A stretch of DNA of 64,000 bases from CADCWN01 sp039810045. GTDB lineage: Bacteria; Chloroflexota; Chloroflexia; Thermomicrobiales; CADCWN01. Positions within the stretch are counted from its first letter, which is position 1; the number at the start of each line of letters is the position of its first letter. Under the pieces are notes generated by a model, which searched no databases, was not told the origin of the DNA, and saw only the letters and a program-made list of their open reading frames with translations. Of the stretch, positions 8,503-17,384 are shown in pieces. Made by a program: the position numbers and the translations under genes. Where the stretch lies: assembly GCA_039810045.1 (NCBI GenBank), contig JBDHWF010000002.1:3078-67077 (forward strand). The letters are read 5' to 3'.

Positions 8503-8517
8503 AACGAGCAATTCGTT
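8503..8517. promoter_or_regulatory. Candidate LysR operator
   Basis: Inverted repeat AACGA-N5-TCGTT between the divergent LysR and haloacid dehalogenase genes. Size and position fit a LysR recognition site, but the arms are short, so it remains a candidate. Confidence 0.35.
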
Positions 8518-8594
8518 TTGTACGGATTGGATTATAGTCGCTGGTCGGCTATTCTAGCAGGAGTAGCGATGATCGCGGCGTGAAGGGAGAGACG

Positions 8595-9305
8595 ATGACC
8601 AGGCTCGATTTTCGGCAATACAGCCATCTGACATTCGATTGTTATGGCACGTTGATCAATTGGGAGGCCGGGATTCTGGCGGCGATGCGGCCAATCCTGG
8701 CGCGGCATCATGTAACGGCCTCGGATGACACGATTTTGGAGTTGTTTGGCGAACTGGAAGCGCCAGAGGAGGCCAAACCTTATCAGTCGTATCGGTCGTT
8801 ACTAGGGAACGTTCTGGCTGGTTATGCCGAACGACTTGGGTTTACGCTAGCCGACGATGAAAAGGATGCGCTCGGGCGCTCAGTCGTCGATTGGCCCGCC
8901 TTCCCCGATACGGTTGCGGCGTTAGCAACGCTGGCGAAGCATTATCAGCTGGTGATTCTGTCGAATATTGACGACGACCTCTTTGCTGGCACAGCGCGGC
9001 ATTTGCAGACCGACTTCGCCGCCGTGATCACGGCCCAACAGGTGGGCAGCTATAAGCCGAATCACGGTCACTTCTTGCGGGCGCAAGAACAGCTTGAGGT
9101 GCCGTCAGAGAAGATCCTGCACGTTGCCCAAAGCCTGTTTCATGATATGGTGCCAGCGAAGGCACTGGGGCTGGATACGGTTTGGGTCAATCGGCGGCAT
9201 GATCGCCCAGGCTTTGGGGCGACCCCACCCGCAGAGGCCCAGCCCGACCATATCGTGCCTGACATGAAAACGTTGGCGGCAGAGGTGGAGCAGGCATTCG
9301 CCTGA
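8595..9305 (+). CDS. Haloacid dehalogenase, type II-like (HAD superfamily)
   Basis: 236 residues. HAD motif I is FDCYGTL with the nucleophilic Asp at about residue 14. Motif II is LSNIDDD, the motif III Lys lies in VGSYKPNHGHF, and HDMVPAKALGLDTVWVNRRH provides the acidic motif IV region. The last string is typical of (S)-2-haloacid dehalogenases, which hydrolyse C-halogen bonds, though many members act as phosphatases. ATG 8595 with AAGGGAGA upstream is preferred to GTG 8580. It is 50 bp before the Cys/Met lyase gene and divergent from a LysR regulator. Confidence 0.8.
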   Translation: MTRLDFRQYSHLTFDCYGTLINWEAGILAAMRPILARHHVTASDDTILELFGELEAPEEAKPYQSYRSLLGNVLAGYAERLGFTLADDEKDALGRSVVDWPAFPDTVAALATLAKHYQLVILSNIDDDLFAGTARHLQTDFAAVITAQQVGSYKPNHGHFLRAQEQLEVPSEKILHVAQSLFHDMVPAKALGLDTVWVNRRHDRPGFGATPPAEAQPDHIVPDMKTLAAEVEQAFA

Positions 9306-9355
9306 GCCGTTGTGGTTGCTGACGCGGTGGACTATAACGAAGGAGGCTGGGGCTG

Positions 9356-10546
9356 ATGAGTAAAGGTTCGGGCAAAGGCTGGGACCAGAGCTGGGGGATC
9401 GATACCCTCCTGTTACACGGCAATCAGGAGCCAGACTCAGCGACTGGGGCGGTCGTGCCGCCGATTCACCCCGCCTCAACCTTTGTGCGCGAAGCGATCA
9501 ACGACAATGCGCAATATCGCTACTCACGCGGGGCGAATCCCACCCGCGCCGCGCTCGAAGGGGTGCTGCAAGGGTTGGAGCATGGCGCGGGCGCTTCGGC
9601 CTTCGCCTCAGGGATGGCCGCAGTTACGGCGGCGATTCAACTGCTATCGGCGGGCGATCATGCCGTCGTGGGGTATGACTGTTACCTCAGCACCTATCAC
9701 CTCTTTGCCAACGATCTGCCGCGCTTTGGGATTACCACTACGTTTGTTGATCTGACCGATCTGGCGGCGGTGGAACGGGCGATCACGCCGCAGACGCGGA
9801 TGATCTGGATTGAAACGCCGACTAATCCTCTGCTCGATATCGTTGATTTGCAGGCGGTGGCGCAACTGGCGCAGGCGGCGAATGCGCTCACGGTAGTTGA
9901 TAATACCTTTGCCTCGCCCTACTGCCAGAATCCGATCGATTGGGGTTGCGATCTGGTGGTGCATAGCACCACGAAATATATCGGTGGACACAGTGATCTG
10001 ACAGGCGGCGCGGTGATCGCTCGTACCCCCGAACTGGCCGCAACGATCGCGGATCGGCAATATTACCTGGGGGCCGTGCCCAGCGCGTTCGATTGCTGGC
10101 TGCTACTGCGGAGTCTGCACACGCTCGGCGTGCGGATGCGCCAGACGATGATCAATGCTCAACAGGTCGCTGAATGGCTGCGCGACGATCCGCGTGTGAC
10201 CAAGGCGATTTACCCCGGCCTGCTCGAACATCCGGCGCATGCGCTGGCGCAGCGACAGATGACTGGCGGCTTCAGTGGGATGGTTTCGTTCGCGGTCGGT
10301 GGCGGCGTGGATGCAGCCCGAAAAGTTTCGGCGGCGACCGAACTGTTCGCCCTGGCGACCAGCCTCGGTGGGGTGGAGTCGCTGATCTTCCCGCCGACCG
10401 CCTGGTTACACACTGATCCCGTGTTGATGGCGCAGATCCCCGGCTCACCATGGGCGCAGCACCCCGACTTGATCCGGCTCTCGGTGGGGATTGAGGATGC
10501 TAACGATCTGATTGCCGACCTTGACCGTGCGCTGAGTGTGATCTGA
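9356..10546 (+). CDS. PLP-dependent Cys/Met metabolism enzyme (cystathionine gamma-synthase/lyase family)
   Basis: 396 residues, full length for the family. Seen: YRYSRGANPTR at the active-site entrance, the cofactor Asp in VVDNTFASPYCQNP, and the Schiff-base lysine in HSTTKYIGGHSD (about residue 206). A conserved C-terminal RLSVGIEDANDLIADL closes the fold. The enzyme performs gamma-replacement or elimination on homoserine esters, cystathionine or methionine; sequence reading alone cannot separate these. AAGGAGG precedes ATG 9356. The LysR-HAD-lyase order suggests a small sulfur- or haloacid-related locus, which is inference. Confidence 0.85.
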   Translation: MSKGSGKGWDQSWGIDTLLLHGNQEPDSATGAVVPPIHPASTFVREAINDNAQYRYSRGANPTRAALEGVLQGLEHGAGASAFASGMAAVTAAIQLLSAGDHAVVGYDCYLSTYHLFANDLPRFGITTTFVDLTDLAAVERAITPQTRMIWIETPTNPLLDIVDLQAVAQLAQAANALTVVDNTFASPYCQNPIDWGCDLVVHSTTKYIGGHSDLTGGAVIARTPELAATIADRQYYLGAVPSAFDCWLLLRSLHTLGVRMRQTMINAQQVAEWLRDDPRVTKAIYPGLLEHPAHALAQRQMTGGFSGMVSFAVGGGVDAARKVSAATELFALATSLGGVESLIFPPTAWLHTDPVLMAQIPGSPWAQHPDLIRLSVGIEDANDLIADLDRALSVI

Positions 10547-10652
10547 GCTTTATTGCAGTGGGCGATAGGCCAATATATGCATTGGCTCAGTAGCGCTAGG
10601 TCAATGGTGGCCCCGCCCCTGTGATGGCAATGAGAGGTTCACCGAGCAGCGT

Positions 10653-11171
10653 TCACACCGCAAAGCGCCAGAGTGTCGCGCCGTGTGGCTCAGCTGTGGC
10701 GTTCCCGATGGCAGTGTGGAAGGTGCAGCGGTAGACGTGCCAGGGGGGAGGGCCAGCACTCGGGGCGCTGTATGGCGCAGTGAAGGCGTCGCCCTCGACC
10801 TGTGCCGGCCAGCCATCCTCGCGGCAGCGCGCGGCCACTAGTTCCAGGGTTGGCCCATCGGTGACTCTGACCGCGTCACCTTCGAACACCATGTCGATGG
10901 TCGCCAGTTTGGCGGCGATTGTGCAGGCTGGGTTTTCAGCCAGATTGCGGGACTTGCGCGTTCCTGGCCCACTGGTGAAATAGATATCGCCATCGACCCA
11001 AAGCGCCCCGATTCCGGCGGCGTGGGGGCGACCATCTGGCCGCGTTGTGCCGAGGACGGCAGGGCCGAGGAAGATCGTATTGAGCAAGAGATCGTGCGGC
11101 CTACTCCACGGCAGCGGGGCGCTACCATAGCCATCGAGATTCTTGGTCTCAACAGGTGTTCGATCAGCCAT
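10653..11171 (-). CDS. Pyridoxamine 5'-phosphate oxidase-fold protein
   Basis: 172 residues with a split-barrel flavin-binding pattern: LGTTRPDGRPHAAGIGALWVDGDIYFTSGPGTRKSRNL, then CTIAAKL and EGDAVRVTD. Such proteins bind FMN, F420 or haem. The F420 genes later in the window make an F420-dependent role possible, but nothing in the sequence decides it. ATG 11171 is taken because GGAGG lies 7 nt upstream; the longer frame runs into the upstream terminator. Transcribed alone after that terminator. Confidence 0.75.
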   Translation of the reverse strand: MADRTPVETKNLDGYGSAPLPWSRPHDLLLNTIFLGPAVLGTTRPDGRPHAAGIGALWVDGDIYFTSGPGTRKSRNLAENPACTIAAKLATIDMVFEGDAVRVTDGPTLELVAARCREDGWPAQVEGDAFTAPYSAPSAGPPPWHVYRCTFHTAIGNATAEPHGATLWRFAV

Positions 11172-11247
11172 CTGGATACCTCCATTCTCGCGCAGGGGCC
11201 GTGTGATGCCAGTTGCAGGGCCAGGTAGGTGTGCCTGACCTGTATTA

Positions 11248-11281
11248 TTGTGGGGATCGCGGTTTGTCGCGATCCCCACAA
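11248..11281 (-). terminator. Terminator after tandem VOC genes
   Basis: Perfect 14-bp stem (arms 11248-11261 and 11268-11281) and 6-nt loop, about 30 bp past the stop of the second VOC gene, followed on the minus strand by an AT-rich AATAATACA. Confidence 0.75.
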
Positions 11282-11311
11282 CGATCAAGCCCCGTGCCTG
11301 GTGGATAGATT

Positions 11312-11719
11312 CTACGTGTTCAGTGGTCCCTCATAGACGACTTCAAACAAGATGTTGTCGGGTGAGGTGAAGATGATCTGGTAGTAATCGTTTTCTTCCG
11401 TCATCCACTCTGGGTTGTGGCGCGGCGTCTCGAATAGCCCCGTAATTCCGCGTTCGCGCAGGAAGGCGACGGTAGCATCAACGTCGGCAACAGACTCGGT
11501 GCCAATTGCCAGATGATTCAGCCCGGGGCCATTGTAGTGATTCTTCACATCCTCGGCGGGGCTGTAGAACCAGATGCTGAAATGATCGCCAGGGCCGACG
11601 ATCACCGACCCCGCAAACTGATCCAAGATCTGCCACCCAAGGAAGGCGAACAGGTCATGGTAGAAACGCAGGTTCGCTGCGTTGACGTTGAATTGCAGGT
11701 GCGAGAGTCGCGTTTTCAC
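11312..11719 (-). CDS. VOC family protein (glyoxalase/dioxygenase fold), copy 2
   Basis: 135 residues covering one glyoxalase-type beta-alpha-beta-beta-beta pair: LSHLQFNVNAANLRFYHDLFAFLGW, GLNHLAIGTESVADVDATVAFL and NILFEVVYEGP. His in LNHLAIG and Glu in LFEVVY are at metal-ligand positions. The protein is a close paralogue of the next gene upstream, so the two likely arose by tandem duplication. GTG start at 11719 follows GGAGG by 4 nt. Substrate unknown. Confidence 0.8.
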   Translation of the reverse strand: MKTRLSHLQFNVNAANLRFYHDLFAFLGWQILDQFAGSVIVGPGDHFSIWFYSPAEDVKNHYNGPGLNHLAIGTESVADVDATVAFLRERGITGLFETPRHNPEWMTEENDYYQIIFTSPDNILFEVVYEGPLNT

Positions 11720-11758
11720 GATTCCTCCGGGGGTACGCGGCAGGTATGAAGGAGCCGA

Positions 11759-12172
11759 CTAATCCTGCTTTGGCCCCATGTACACCACCTCAAACAGGAG
11801 GTTGTCTGGTGAGGCGAACATTACCTGATAGTAGGTTGACCCTTCGCTGCTGAAGTCAGGGCGATGGCGTGGAGTTTCAAAGAGGCACTCTACCCCGTGC
11901 TGGCGTAGATAATCAACGGTCTGATCAACGTCGGCCTGGCTCTGTGCATGAACGGCCAGATGGTTCATCCCTGGGCCGTCGTAATCGTTCGCGGCAGTAT
12001 TGGTGGTCTTGGCAAACCAGACGCTGATTGCGCCATCTTCGCCAGAACCAACCCCCAGGACATACTCATCATCGTTCAAGATCTGCCACCCCAGGAAGGT
12101 AAAAAGATCGCGATAAAAGCCAAAGTTCGCTGCATCCACGTTGATCTGTAGGTGAATCCCTGCTGTTTTCAC
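11759..12172 (-). CDS. VOC family protein, copy 1
   Basis: 137 residues, strongly similar along its length to the downstream neighbour (FLGWQIL, GMNHLAVHAQSQADVDQTVDYL, LFETPRHRPDF, NLLFEVVYMGP). Metal-ligand candidates are His in MNHLAV and Glu in LFEVVY. GTG 12172 directly follows AGGAGGTACC and beats the longer frame. First gene of the VOC pair and divergent from a MarR regulator that probably controls it. Confidence 0.8.
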   Translation of the reverse strand: MKTAGIHLQINVDAANFGFYRDLFTFLGWQILNDDEYVLGVGSGEDGAISVWFAKTTNTAANDYDGPGMNHLAVHAQSQADVDQTVDYLRQHGVECLFETPRHRPDFSSEGSTYYQVMFASPDNLLFEVVYMGPKQD

Positions 12173-12287
12173 GGTACCTCCTGCTACTGGATTGCGGCCT
12201 TGCTGCGCCCTCACGCAGTTTGTGTATAATAGAACATTTTTTCGAATCGATCAATCGCAGCCCGATCACTCTGCGGCACTCTTGCAG

Positions 12288-12310
12288 ATAGTACGGTGAT
12301 TCCGTACAAT
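12288..12310. promoter_or_regulatory. Candidate MarR operator
   Basis: GTACGG-TGATT-CCGTAC, a perfect 6-bp inverted repeat that extends to 9 bp with one mismatch. It lies 6 bp before the marR ATG, in the divergent region facing the VOC genes. Size and spacing fit a MarR dimer site, and the position would allow autorepression. Confidence 0.6.
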
Positions 12311-12316
12311 ATCGGT

Positions 12317-12790
12317 ATGGACGAGCAACTGGAACGCCGCTTCGGGCGCGCATATTGGCGGGCATTCCGCGAACTGGATAGTGTACGCTTGCGCAACTGG
12401 GAGCGGCATCGGTTGACGCTGCCTCAATTGCGCGTCCTCTATCAGATTCGGCGAGTGCCGGGGGTGACGACAGGCGAGTTAGCCGCCGCCCTGGGGATCA
12501 CGGTCTCCACCACCAGCGGCCTGGTGATCAAATTGACCGAGCGGGGGTTGGTTGAGCGCACCACGGATGCCGATGATCGGCGGCAAGCACCCCTGACGCT
12601 GACGCAGGAAGGTCATGCCCTGTCGGGGGAACTCTCGGAATATGGGCGGCTCTTTACCATGCAGGTGGCGCGGCTACTCGGTGACGATCTGGGCGAGATT
12701 ACGGCTGCCCTCGAACGGCTGACGACGGTGGCGAATGAAGCGGCTACCTGGAATCAACAGCACCCTGCTGAAGACCCCGCCACGCGCTAG
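12317..12790 (+). CDS. MarR family transcriptional regulator
   Basis: 157 residues with the MarR winged helix: LTLPQLRVLYQI, GVTTGELAAALGITVSTTSGLVIKLTERGLVER, and the wing motif DADDRRQAPLTLT. Terminal helices give the dimer interface. ATG 12317 leaves the palindrome at 12288-12310 outside the coding region; an alternative GTG at 12296 would begin inside it, and no strong ribosome site favours either. It probably represses the divergent VOC genes and itself. Confidence 0.85.
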   Translation: MDEQLERRFGRAYWRAFRELDSVRLRNWERHRLTLPQLRVLYQIRRVPGVTTGELAAALGITVSTTSGLVIKLTERGLVERTTDADDRRQAPLTLTQEGHALSGELSEYGRLFTMQVARLLGDDLGEITAALERLTTVANEAATWNQQHPAEDPATR

Positions 12791-12895
12791 CGATCAGCGG
12801 TACCGCCTGATACTTTGCTTTCACTCGACAAATGGCGACCAATCACGGATCATGCAGTAGGATACCTGCTGTGCTGTATCGTGAGGGAGGACGGG

Positions 12896-13732
12896 GTGGA
12901 TATTCAGGGGAAATTCACTGGTGCAGTGGAGCCGCCAGAACTGCGGACGCCACAAGCATGGTGGTTTGGCTTTGTCGGAGATCGGCTCGTCCTGGCCCAA
13001 ACGGGAGAGCGGGAGGACATTATCCAGGCGGCAGCATCGACGGAAGTTGGCCTCACCCCCACAGCCCAATACTACCTGGGGCAATATAACGATGCTGATT
13101 GCTGGGCGCTCGATCTGGGGATCGACCCAGAGCTTGCGCTGCCGACGGGATTGAAATCGCGCAACCTGCGCGGGCAATATGGGCGGATCGCAGATGATCT
13201 GTTCGCCCTGGCGGGGCGAGCGGTGCAGGTTGTTGAGTGGGGCCGCAACCACAACTTTTGTGGGCGCTGCGGGCAGCCTACTGAGCCGATTCCGGGTGAG
13301 CGGGCAAAGCGCTGCCCCACCTGTGGATTGATCACCTATCCGCGCCTTTCGCCAGCCGTGATTGTGCAGATCACCCGTGGCGATCAGATCTTGCTGGCCC
13401 GCAATGCCAATTTTCGTGGGGGGTTCTACAGTGTCCTGGCCGGATTTGTCGAACCGGGTGAAACCCTGGAAGGAACGGTGCGACGGGAGATTCGGGAAGA
13501 AGTGGGGCTTGAGGTAGAGGCGATTCGCTATTTTGCTTCGCAGTCGTGGCCGTTTCCCAACTCGCTGATGCTGGGCTTCACGGCGCAATGGGCCAGCGGG
13601 GAAATCACCGTTGATCCACGCGAATTGGCGGCGGCAGACTGGTTCAGCGCCTCGGCGTTGCCCGATATTCCGCCCCCACCGAGTATCGCCCGCGCCCTGA
13701 TCGACGATTTTATTCGGCAGCATCCAGGGTAG
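12896..13732 (+). CDS. nudC: NAD(+)/NADH diphosphatase NudC (Nudix hydrolase with zinc ribbon)
   Basis: 278 residues from the chosen GTG. Order: NUDIX-like N-terminal domain, a zinc ribbon (CGRCG and CPTCG, about residues 120-140), the Nudix domain with box GFVEPGETLEGTVRREIREEVGL, then SQSWPFPNSLM, the motif that marks NudC rather than other Nudix enzymes. It cleaves NAD(H) to NMN(H) and AMP and can decap NAD-RNA. GTG 12896 has AGGGAGG 5 nt upstream; a TTG at 12815 would add 27 residues without a site. First of three same-strand genes. Confidence 0.9.
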   Translation: MDIQGKFTGAVEPPELRTPQAWWFGFVGDRLVLAQTGEREDIIQAAASTEVGLTPTAQYYLGQYNDADCWALDLGIDPELALPTGLKSRNLRGQYGRIADDLFALAGRAVQVVEWGRNHNFCGRCGQPTEPIPGERAKRCPTCGLITYPRLSPAVIVQITRGDQILLARNANFRGGFYSVLAGFVEPGETLEGTVRREIREEVGLEVEAIRYFASQSWPFPNSLMLGFTAQWASGEITVDPRELAAADWFSASALPDIPPPPSIARALIDDFIRQHPG

Positions 13733-13774
13733 GGGTATTGGCCCAACAGACCAGAGCAATGGGATGAGAGTGGA

Positions 13775-14941
13775 ATGAGTATCGATGCGGCAGATTTGCC
13801 GAATGTCCAGATTGTTTTACTGCCGGGGGTGATCGACCTCGCCTGGGGTCACCCTGATCCCGCATTATTACCAACTGCGGCGATCCAGCAGGCGACGACT
13901 GCTGCATTGCAACAGTTTGGGGCCGAGGCGTTGGCCTATGGGAGCGAACGAGGGCCAGGGGCGTTATTGCGCTGGTTGATCGCCTACCTTGGCGAGCATG
14001 ATCAGCAGGCTCCAGCGGCGGACGAAATCTTGATCACTGGTGGTATTTCCCAGGCTCTCGATCAGATCTGTACGTTGATGACCGTGCCAGGCGATGCGAT
14101 CCTGGTTGAGCAGCCAACCTATCATCTGGCGGTGCGGATCTTCAAAGAACACCCCTTGGAGTTGGTTCCCGTTGCCAGTGATGGGGGCGGCTTGCGGCCT
14201 GAAGCGGTGGCCGAAGCCCTGTCCGCCTTGCAGCGGATCGGTCGTAAGCCGCGATTCCTCTATACCATCCCCACGTTCGGTAATCCAGTGGGGATCAGCC
14301 TGAGTATGGAGCGGCGGCAGGCGTTGATTGATCTGGCGATTGGCGAGGAGTTGCTGATCGTCGAGGACGATGCGTACCGTGAACTGTCCTACGATGGCCC
14401 TGCACCGTCGTCGTTGTGGAGTATGGCCCCACGCGGTGCAGTGGTGCGACTCGGCTCCTTCTCTAAATCGGTGACGCCGGGGTTACGGGTTGGCTTCATG
14501 ACTGCCGACGACGTGACGATTGAGCGGTTTCGTGGTGGTGGTCTGCTCGATAGCGGTGGTGGCACCAGCCACTTTGCGGCCAATATTCTGGCGACTTTTT
14601 GCGAGGCGGGGCAATTTGTGGAGCAGGGCAAGAAGTTGCGCGCGGCCTATCGCGCACGCCGCGATGCGCTGGCTGATGCGCTGGCCGAATATTTGCCGGA
14701 ACAGTGCCGCTGGCAGCGACCAGCCGGGGGCTTCTTTATCTGGATTCAGTTGCCAACGGGGGTGACGGTTGCTGAACTGATGCCCCGCGCGATTGCCAGC
14801 GGTGTAGGCGTGGCTCCAGGTACCCGCTTCTTTGTCAACGGCGATGGGGCGAACTATGTGCGGGTGGCCTTCTCGTACTATCCAGAGGCGCAACTGACCG
14901 AAGGGGCACGGTTACTTGGGACGGTGCTTGATGCGGGCTGA
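13775..14941 (+). CDS. PLP-dependent aminotransferase, class I/II (2-aminoadipate-type)
   Basis: 388 residues, fold type I. Seen: ILITGGISQALDQI, the aromatic-stacking region DAILVEQPTYHLA, TIPTFGNPVGISLS, the cofactor Asp in LIVEDDAYRELSYDG, and the Schiff-base lysine in GSFSKSVTPGLRVGF. A conserved Arg lies near the end (YVRVAFSYY). This resembles the aminotransferase half of MocR-type and LysN-type enzymes, without the DNA-binding half. Amino donor unknown. GAGTGGA precedes ATG 13775; the next gene follows by 17 bp. Confidence 0.85.
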   Translation: MSIDAADLPNVQIVLLPGVIDLAWGHPDPALLPTAAIQQATTAALQQFGAEALAYGSERGPGALLRWLIAYLGEHDQQAPAADEILITGGISQALDQICTLMTVPGDAILVEQPTYHLAVRIFKEHPLELVPVASDGGGLRPEAVAEALSALQRIGRKPRFLYTIPTFGNPVGISLSMERRQALIDLAIGEELLIVEDDAYRELSYDGPAPSSLWSMAPRGAVVRLGSFSKSVTPGLRVGFMTADDVTIERFRGGGLLDSGGGTSHFAANILATFCEAGQFVEQGKKLRAAYRARRDALADALAEYLPEQCRWQRPAGGFFIWIQLPTGVTVAELMPRAIASGVGVAPGTRFFVNGDGANYVRVAFSYYPEAQLTEGARLLGTVLDAG

Positions 14942-14958
14942 GCGGTAAAGGAATAACG

Positions 14959-15813
14959 ATGAGTGGATTAGCCTTAGTGCTTGGTGGCGGTGGCGTGACG
15001 GGAATTGCCTGGGAGACGGGCCTGCTCTATGGGCTTGCTGAAGCTGGAGTAGATCTCTCCACGGCTGACCTGATCATTGGTACGTCGGCAGGGTCGGTGG
15101 TTGGCACGCAGATCGCCACTGGCATAGGCTTGCGCGACCTCTATACCCGGCAGTTGCAGCCAGTGAACCCCGCTGTGGAGCGCTTGCCGCAGGGCGACTT
15201 CACTGCCCTGCTGCGGACCTTTGCGAACCGCCCGCCGCGTAATGGCCCAACGCCTGTTGCGGAGTGCGCGGCGATTGGTCAGGCGGCGCTGGCCGCGACA
15301 ACTGAGCCAGAGGAGTCGCGGATTGCCGCGATCAGTGCGCGGCTGCCAGAACAGGAGTGGCCGGAGCGGCGGTTATTGGTCACGGCAATTGATGCCGAAG
15401 ATGGGCGCTTTGTCGCCTGGGATAAAGATTCCGAAGCCCCGCTGTTGCTGGCGGTGGCGTCGAGTTGCGCGGTGCCGATCATTTACCCGCCAATCACGAT
15501 TGGGCAACGCCGCTACATTGATGGTGGGATGCGTTCGGGTACGAATGCCGACCTCGCCGCTGGCGCAGCGCAGGTAGTGATTATCGCCCCGATGGCGGCA
15601 GTGCCAACGATGCGCGGGGCGCTTGATGCCGAGGTGCGTGATCTGGAAGCTGCGGGCAGCACGGTGAAGGTGATCTGGCCCGACGAGAATGCCCTGGCTG
15701 CGATCGGCGCAAATCTGCTTGACCCAGCGCGGCGGATTCCTTCGGCGCAGGCGGGGCTCGCCCAGGCTGCTACGGCTGCCGAACAGGTGCGGCAAGTGGT
15801 TGGCAACAGCTAA
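14959..15813 (+). CDS. Patatin-like phospholipase
   Basis: 284 residues. The oxyanion loop LGGGGVTG (about 8-15), nucleophile elbow GTSAGS (about 42-47) and catalytic Asp in DGGMRSG form the Ser-Asp dyad of patatins, which deacylate lipids. No signal peptide or membrane helix is visible, so it probably acts in the cytoplasm. AAAGGAA precedes ATG 14959. It is likely cotranscribed with the aminotransferase gene. Confidence 0.88.
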   Translation: MSGLALVLGGGGVTGIAWETGLLYGLAEAGVDLSTADLIIGTSAGSVVGTQIATGIGLRDLYTRQLQPVNPAVERLPQGDFTALLRTFANRPPRNGPTPVAECAAIGQAALAATTEPEESRIAAISARLPEQEWPERRLLVTAIDAEDGRFVAWDKDSEAPLLLAVASSCAVPIIYPPITIGQRRYIDGGMRSGTNADLAAGAAQVVIIAPMAAVPTMRGALDAEVRDLEAAGSTVKVIWPDENALAAIGANLLDPARRIPSAQAGLAQAATAAEQVRQVVGNS

Positions 15814-15826
15814 TTATCGGCGGTCG

Positions 15827-17299
15827 CTACTCTGGCATCGGCAGCAATTTGCCGGGATTCATAATGCCGAGCGGATCGAGCGCCTTCTTGATCGCCTGCA
15901 TGACCGGCAGGGCTGCGGCGTGTTCCTGGGACATATATTGCGGGCGCACAAAACCGACCCCATGTTCCCCGGTGACGGTGCCGCCCATCGCTAATGCCAG
16001 TTGGTGAATCTCATCCGAGGCTTTCAGCACACGGCTGACCTCATCGTCGTTGCGCGGGTCAATCACGAAAGCGGAGTGAACATTGCCACTGCCGATATGC
16101 CCGTAGGTGGTGCAGCCGACCTGCCAACGTTCGGCAATTTCCGCGATCTTGCTGAGTGTTTCCGGCATTCGTGAGATTGGGACGGCGATATCTTCGCCCG
16201 TTGCAACGCGGGTGGCGTGTTCCTTCACCGTGCCAGCCGCCGCGCCCATCACACTGCGGGCCTGCCAGAGGGTTGCGACTTCCTGCGGATTATCGGACCA
16301 ACTGACGCGATCGCTGATCGTGCGGAGGATCGTGGCAACCGCGTCGGCAGTTTCGGCCACCCCTTGCGGCAACCCTTCGATCTCAATCAAGAGCATCGCG
16401 GCAGCATCGGGGAGGGCCAGGTCAGGGCGATATTTGTTGACGGCCTTGATTGCCGCGCGATCCATCAGTTCGAGCGCAGAAGGGACAATGCCGCCCCGGA
16501 AGATCCGGCGGGTGGCTTCTCCGGCATCTTCAACGCGGTCGAAGAACGTCGTGACGACGCCACGGGCGGGCGATTTCGGCAGAATCTTCATCCGCAGCTT
16601 CGTGATCACGCCCAAAGTCCCTTCGGCCCCACAGAACAGCCCGGTGAGGTTCATTCCTGAGGCACTTTGTAACGCCTTCGAGTTAGCCGAGCCTGTCCAG
16701 ATCACTTCGCCAGAGGCCAGCACAACTTCGAGCCCGAGGACATAATGCAGCGTACTGCCATAGCGCACAGCACGCATCCCGCAGGAGTTGTTGGAAACCA
16801 TGCCGCCAAGCGTTGCCATCTTGGTTGAACCAGGGTCAACGGGCAGGGAGAAGCCCGTAGGGGCCAGTTGCGCGTTCAGCGCATCGTGAATAATCCCTGG
16901 CTCACAGACGATTTGCAGGTTGTCCAGATCCACTTCCAGCAGGGCGTTCATCCGGCGCAAGTCGAGCGTAATGCCGCCAGCGCGCGGCACCGAGCCGCCA
17001 GTCATCGCCGACGCCCCGGCCCGTGGCGTGATCGGCACGCGGTATTTCGCCGCGACGTTGACGGCGTAGACCACATCATCGGTATTGTCTGGTTGCACCA
17101 CGACATCGGGCGTTCCGGGCTGGAGGATTGATGAGAACGAAGCGTCATATGAGTAGGCGATCAGATCCCACTCGGCAGTGAGGATCCGATCTGGCCCGAA
17201 GCGGTCCTGGAGTTCTTGCAGCGCGGCGGCTGGAAATGGCACTCGCGCTGGGCCGGGTGCTGACCCCGTTGCTTCAATGTAGCGATCTGCCTGTGTCAT
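15827..17299 (-). CDS. FAD-binding oxidase, glycolate oxidase GlcD/D-lactate dehydrogenase type
   Basis: 490 residues. The N-terminal FAD_binding_4 (VAO-type) domain shows VQPDNTDDVVYAVNVAAKYRVPITPRAGASAMTGGSVP and a diphosphate-binding GGMVSNNSCGMRAVRYGST. The C-terminal FAD-oxidase domain has CTTYGHIGSGNVHSAFVIDP and GEHGVG, typical of enzymes oxidising glycolate, D-lactate or D-2-hydroxyglutarate. No iron-sulfur partner (GlcF) is adjacent, so it is probably a one-subunit enzyme. TAGGAGAG precedes ATG 17299. Exact substrate unresolved. Confidence 0.85.
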   Translation of the reverse strand: MTQADRYIEATGSAPGPARVPFPAAALQELQDRFGPDRILTAEWDLIAYSYDASFSSILQPGTPDVVVQPDNTDDVVYAVNVAAKYRVPITPRAGASAMTGGSVPRAGGITLDLRRMNALLEVDLDNLQIVCEPGIIHDALNAQLAPTGFSLPVDPGSTKMATLGGMVSNNSCGMRAVRYGSTLHYVLGLEVVLASGEVIWTGSANSKALQSASGMNLTGLFCGAEGTLGVITKLRMKILPKSPARGVVTTFFDRVEDAGEATRRIFRGGIVPSALELMDRAAIKAVNKYRPDLALPDAAAMLLIEIEGLPQGVAETADAVATILRTISDRVSWSDNPQEVATLWQARSVMGAAAGTVKEHATRVATGEDIAVPISRMPETLSKIAEIAERWQVGCTTYGHIGSGNVHSAFVIDPRNDDEVSRVLKASDEIHQLALAMGGTVTGEHGVGFVRPQYMSQEHAAALPVMQAIKKALDPLGIMNPGKLLPMPE

Positions 17300-17384
17300 C
17301 GTGTTGCTCTCCTACCGCTTGTTGGTCTTCTCTGCTTCTTCAGCCACACAGTGATGGTAGTCCAACCGCACAGCTGCGCTCCCT

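Noticed and set aside
10569..10586. Hairpin GCCAAT-N6-ATTGGC after the Cys/Met lyase gene
   Set aside because: Only 6 bp of stem and no T tract, too weak to call a terminator.
12821..13759. Long minus-strand open frame antisense to nudC
   Set aside because: No family motifs, no ribosome site, and the plus-strand gene in the same place has zinc ribbon and Nudix motifs.
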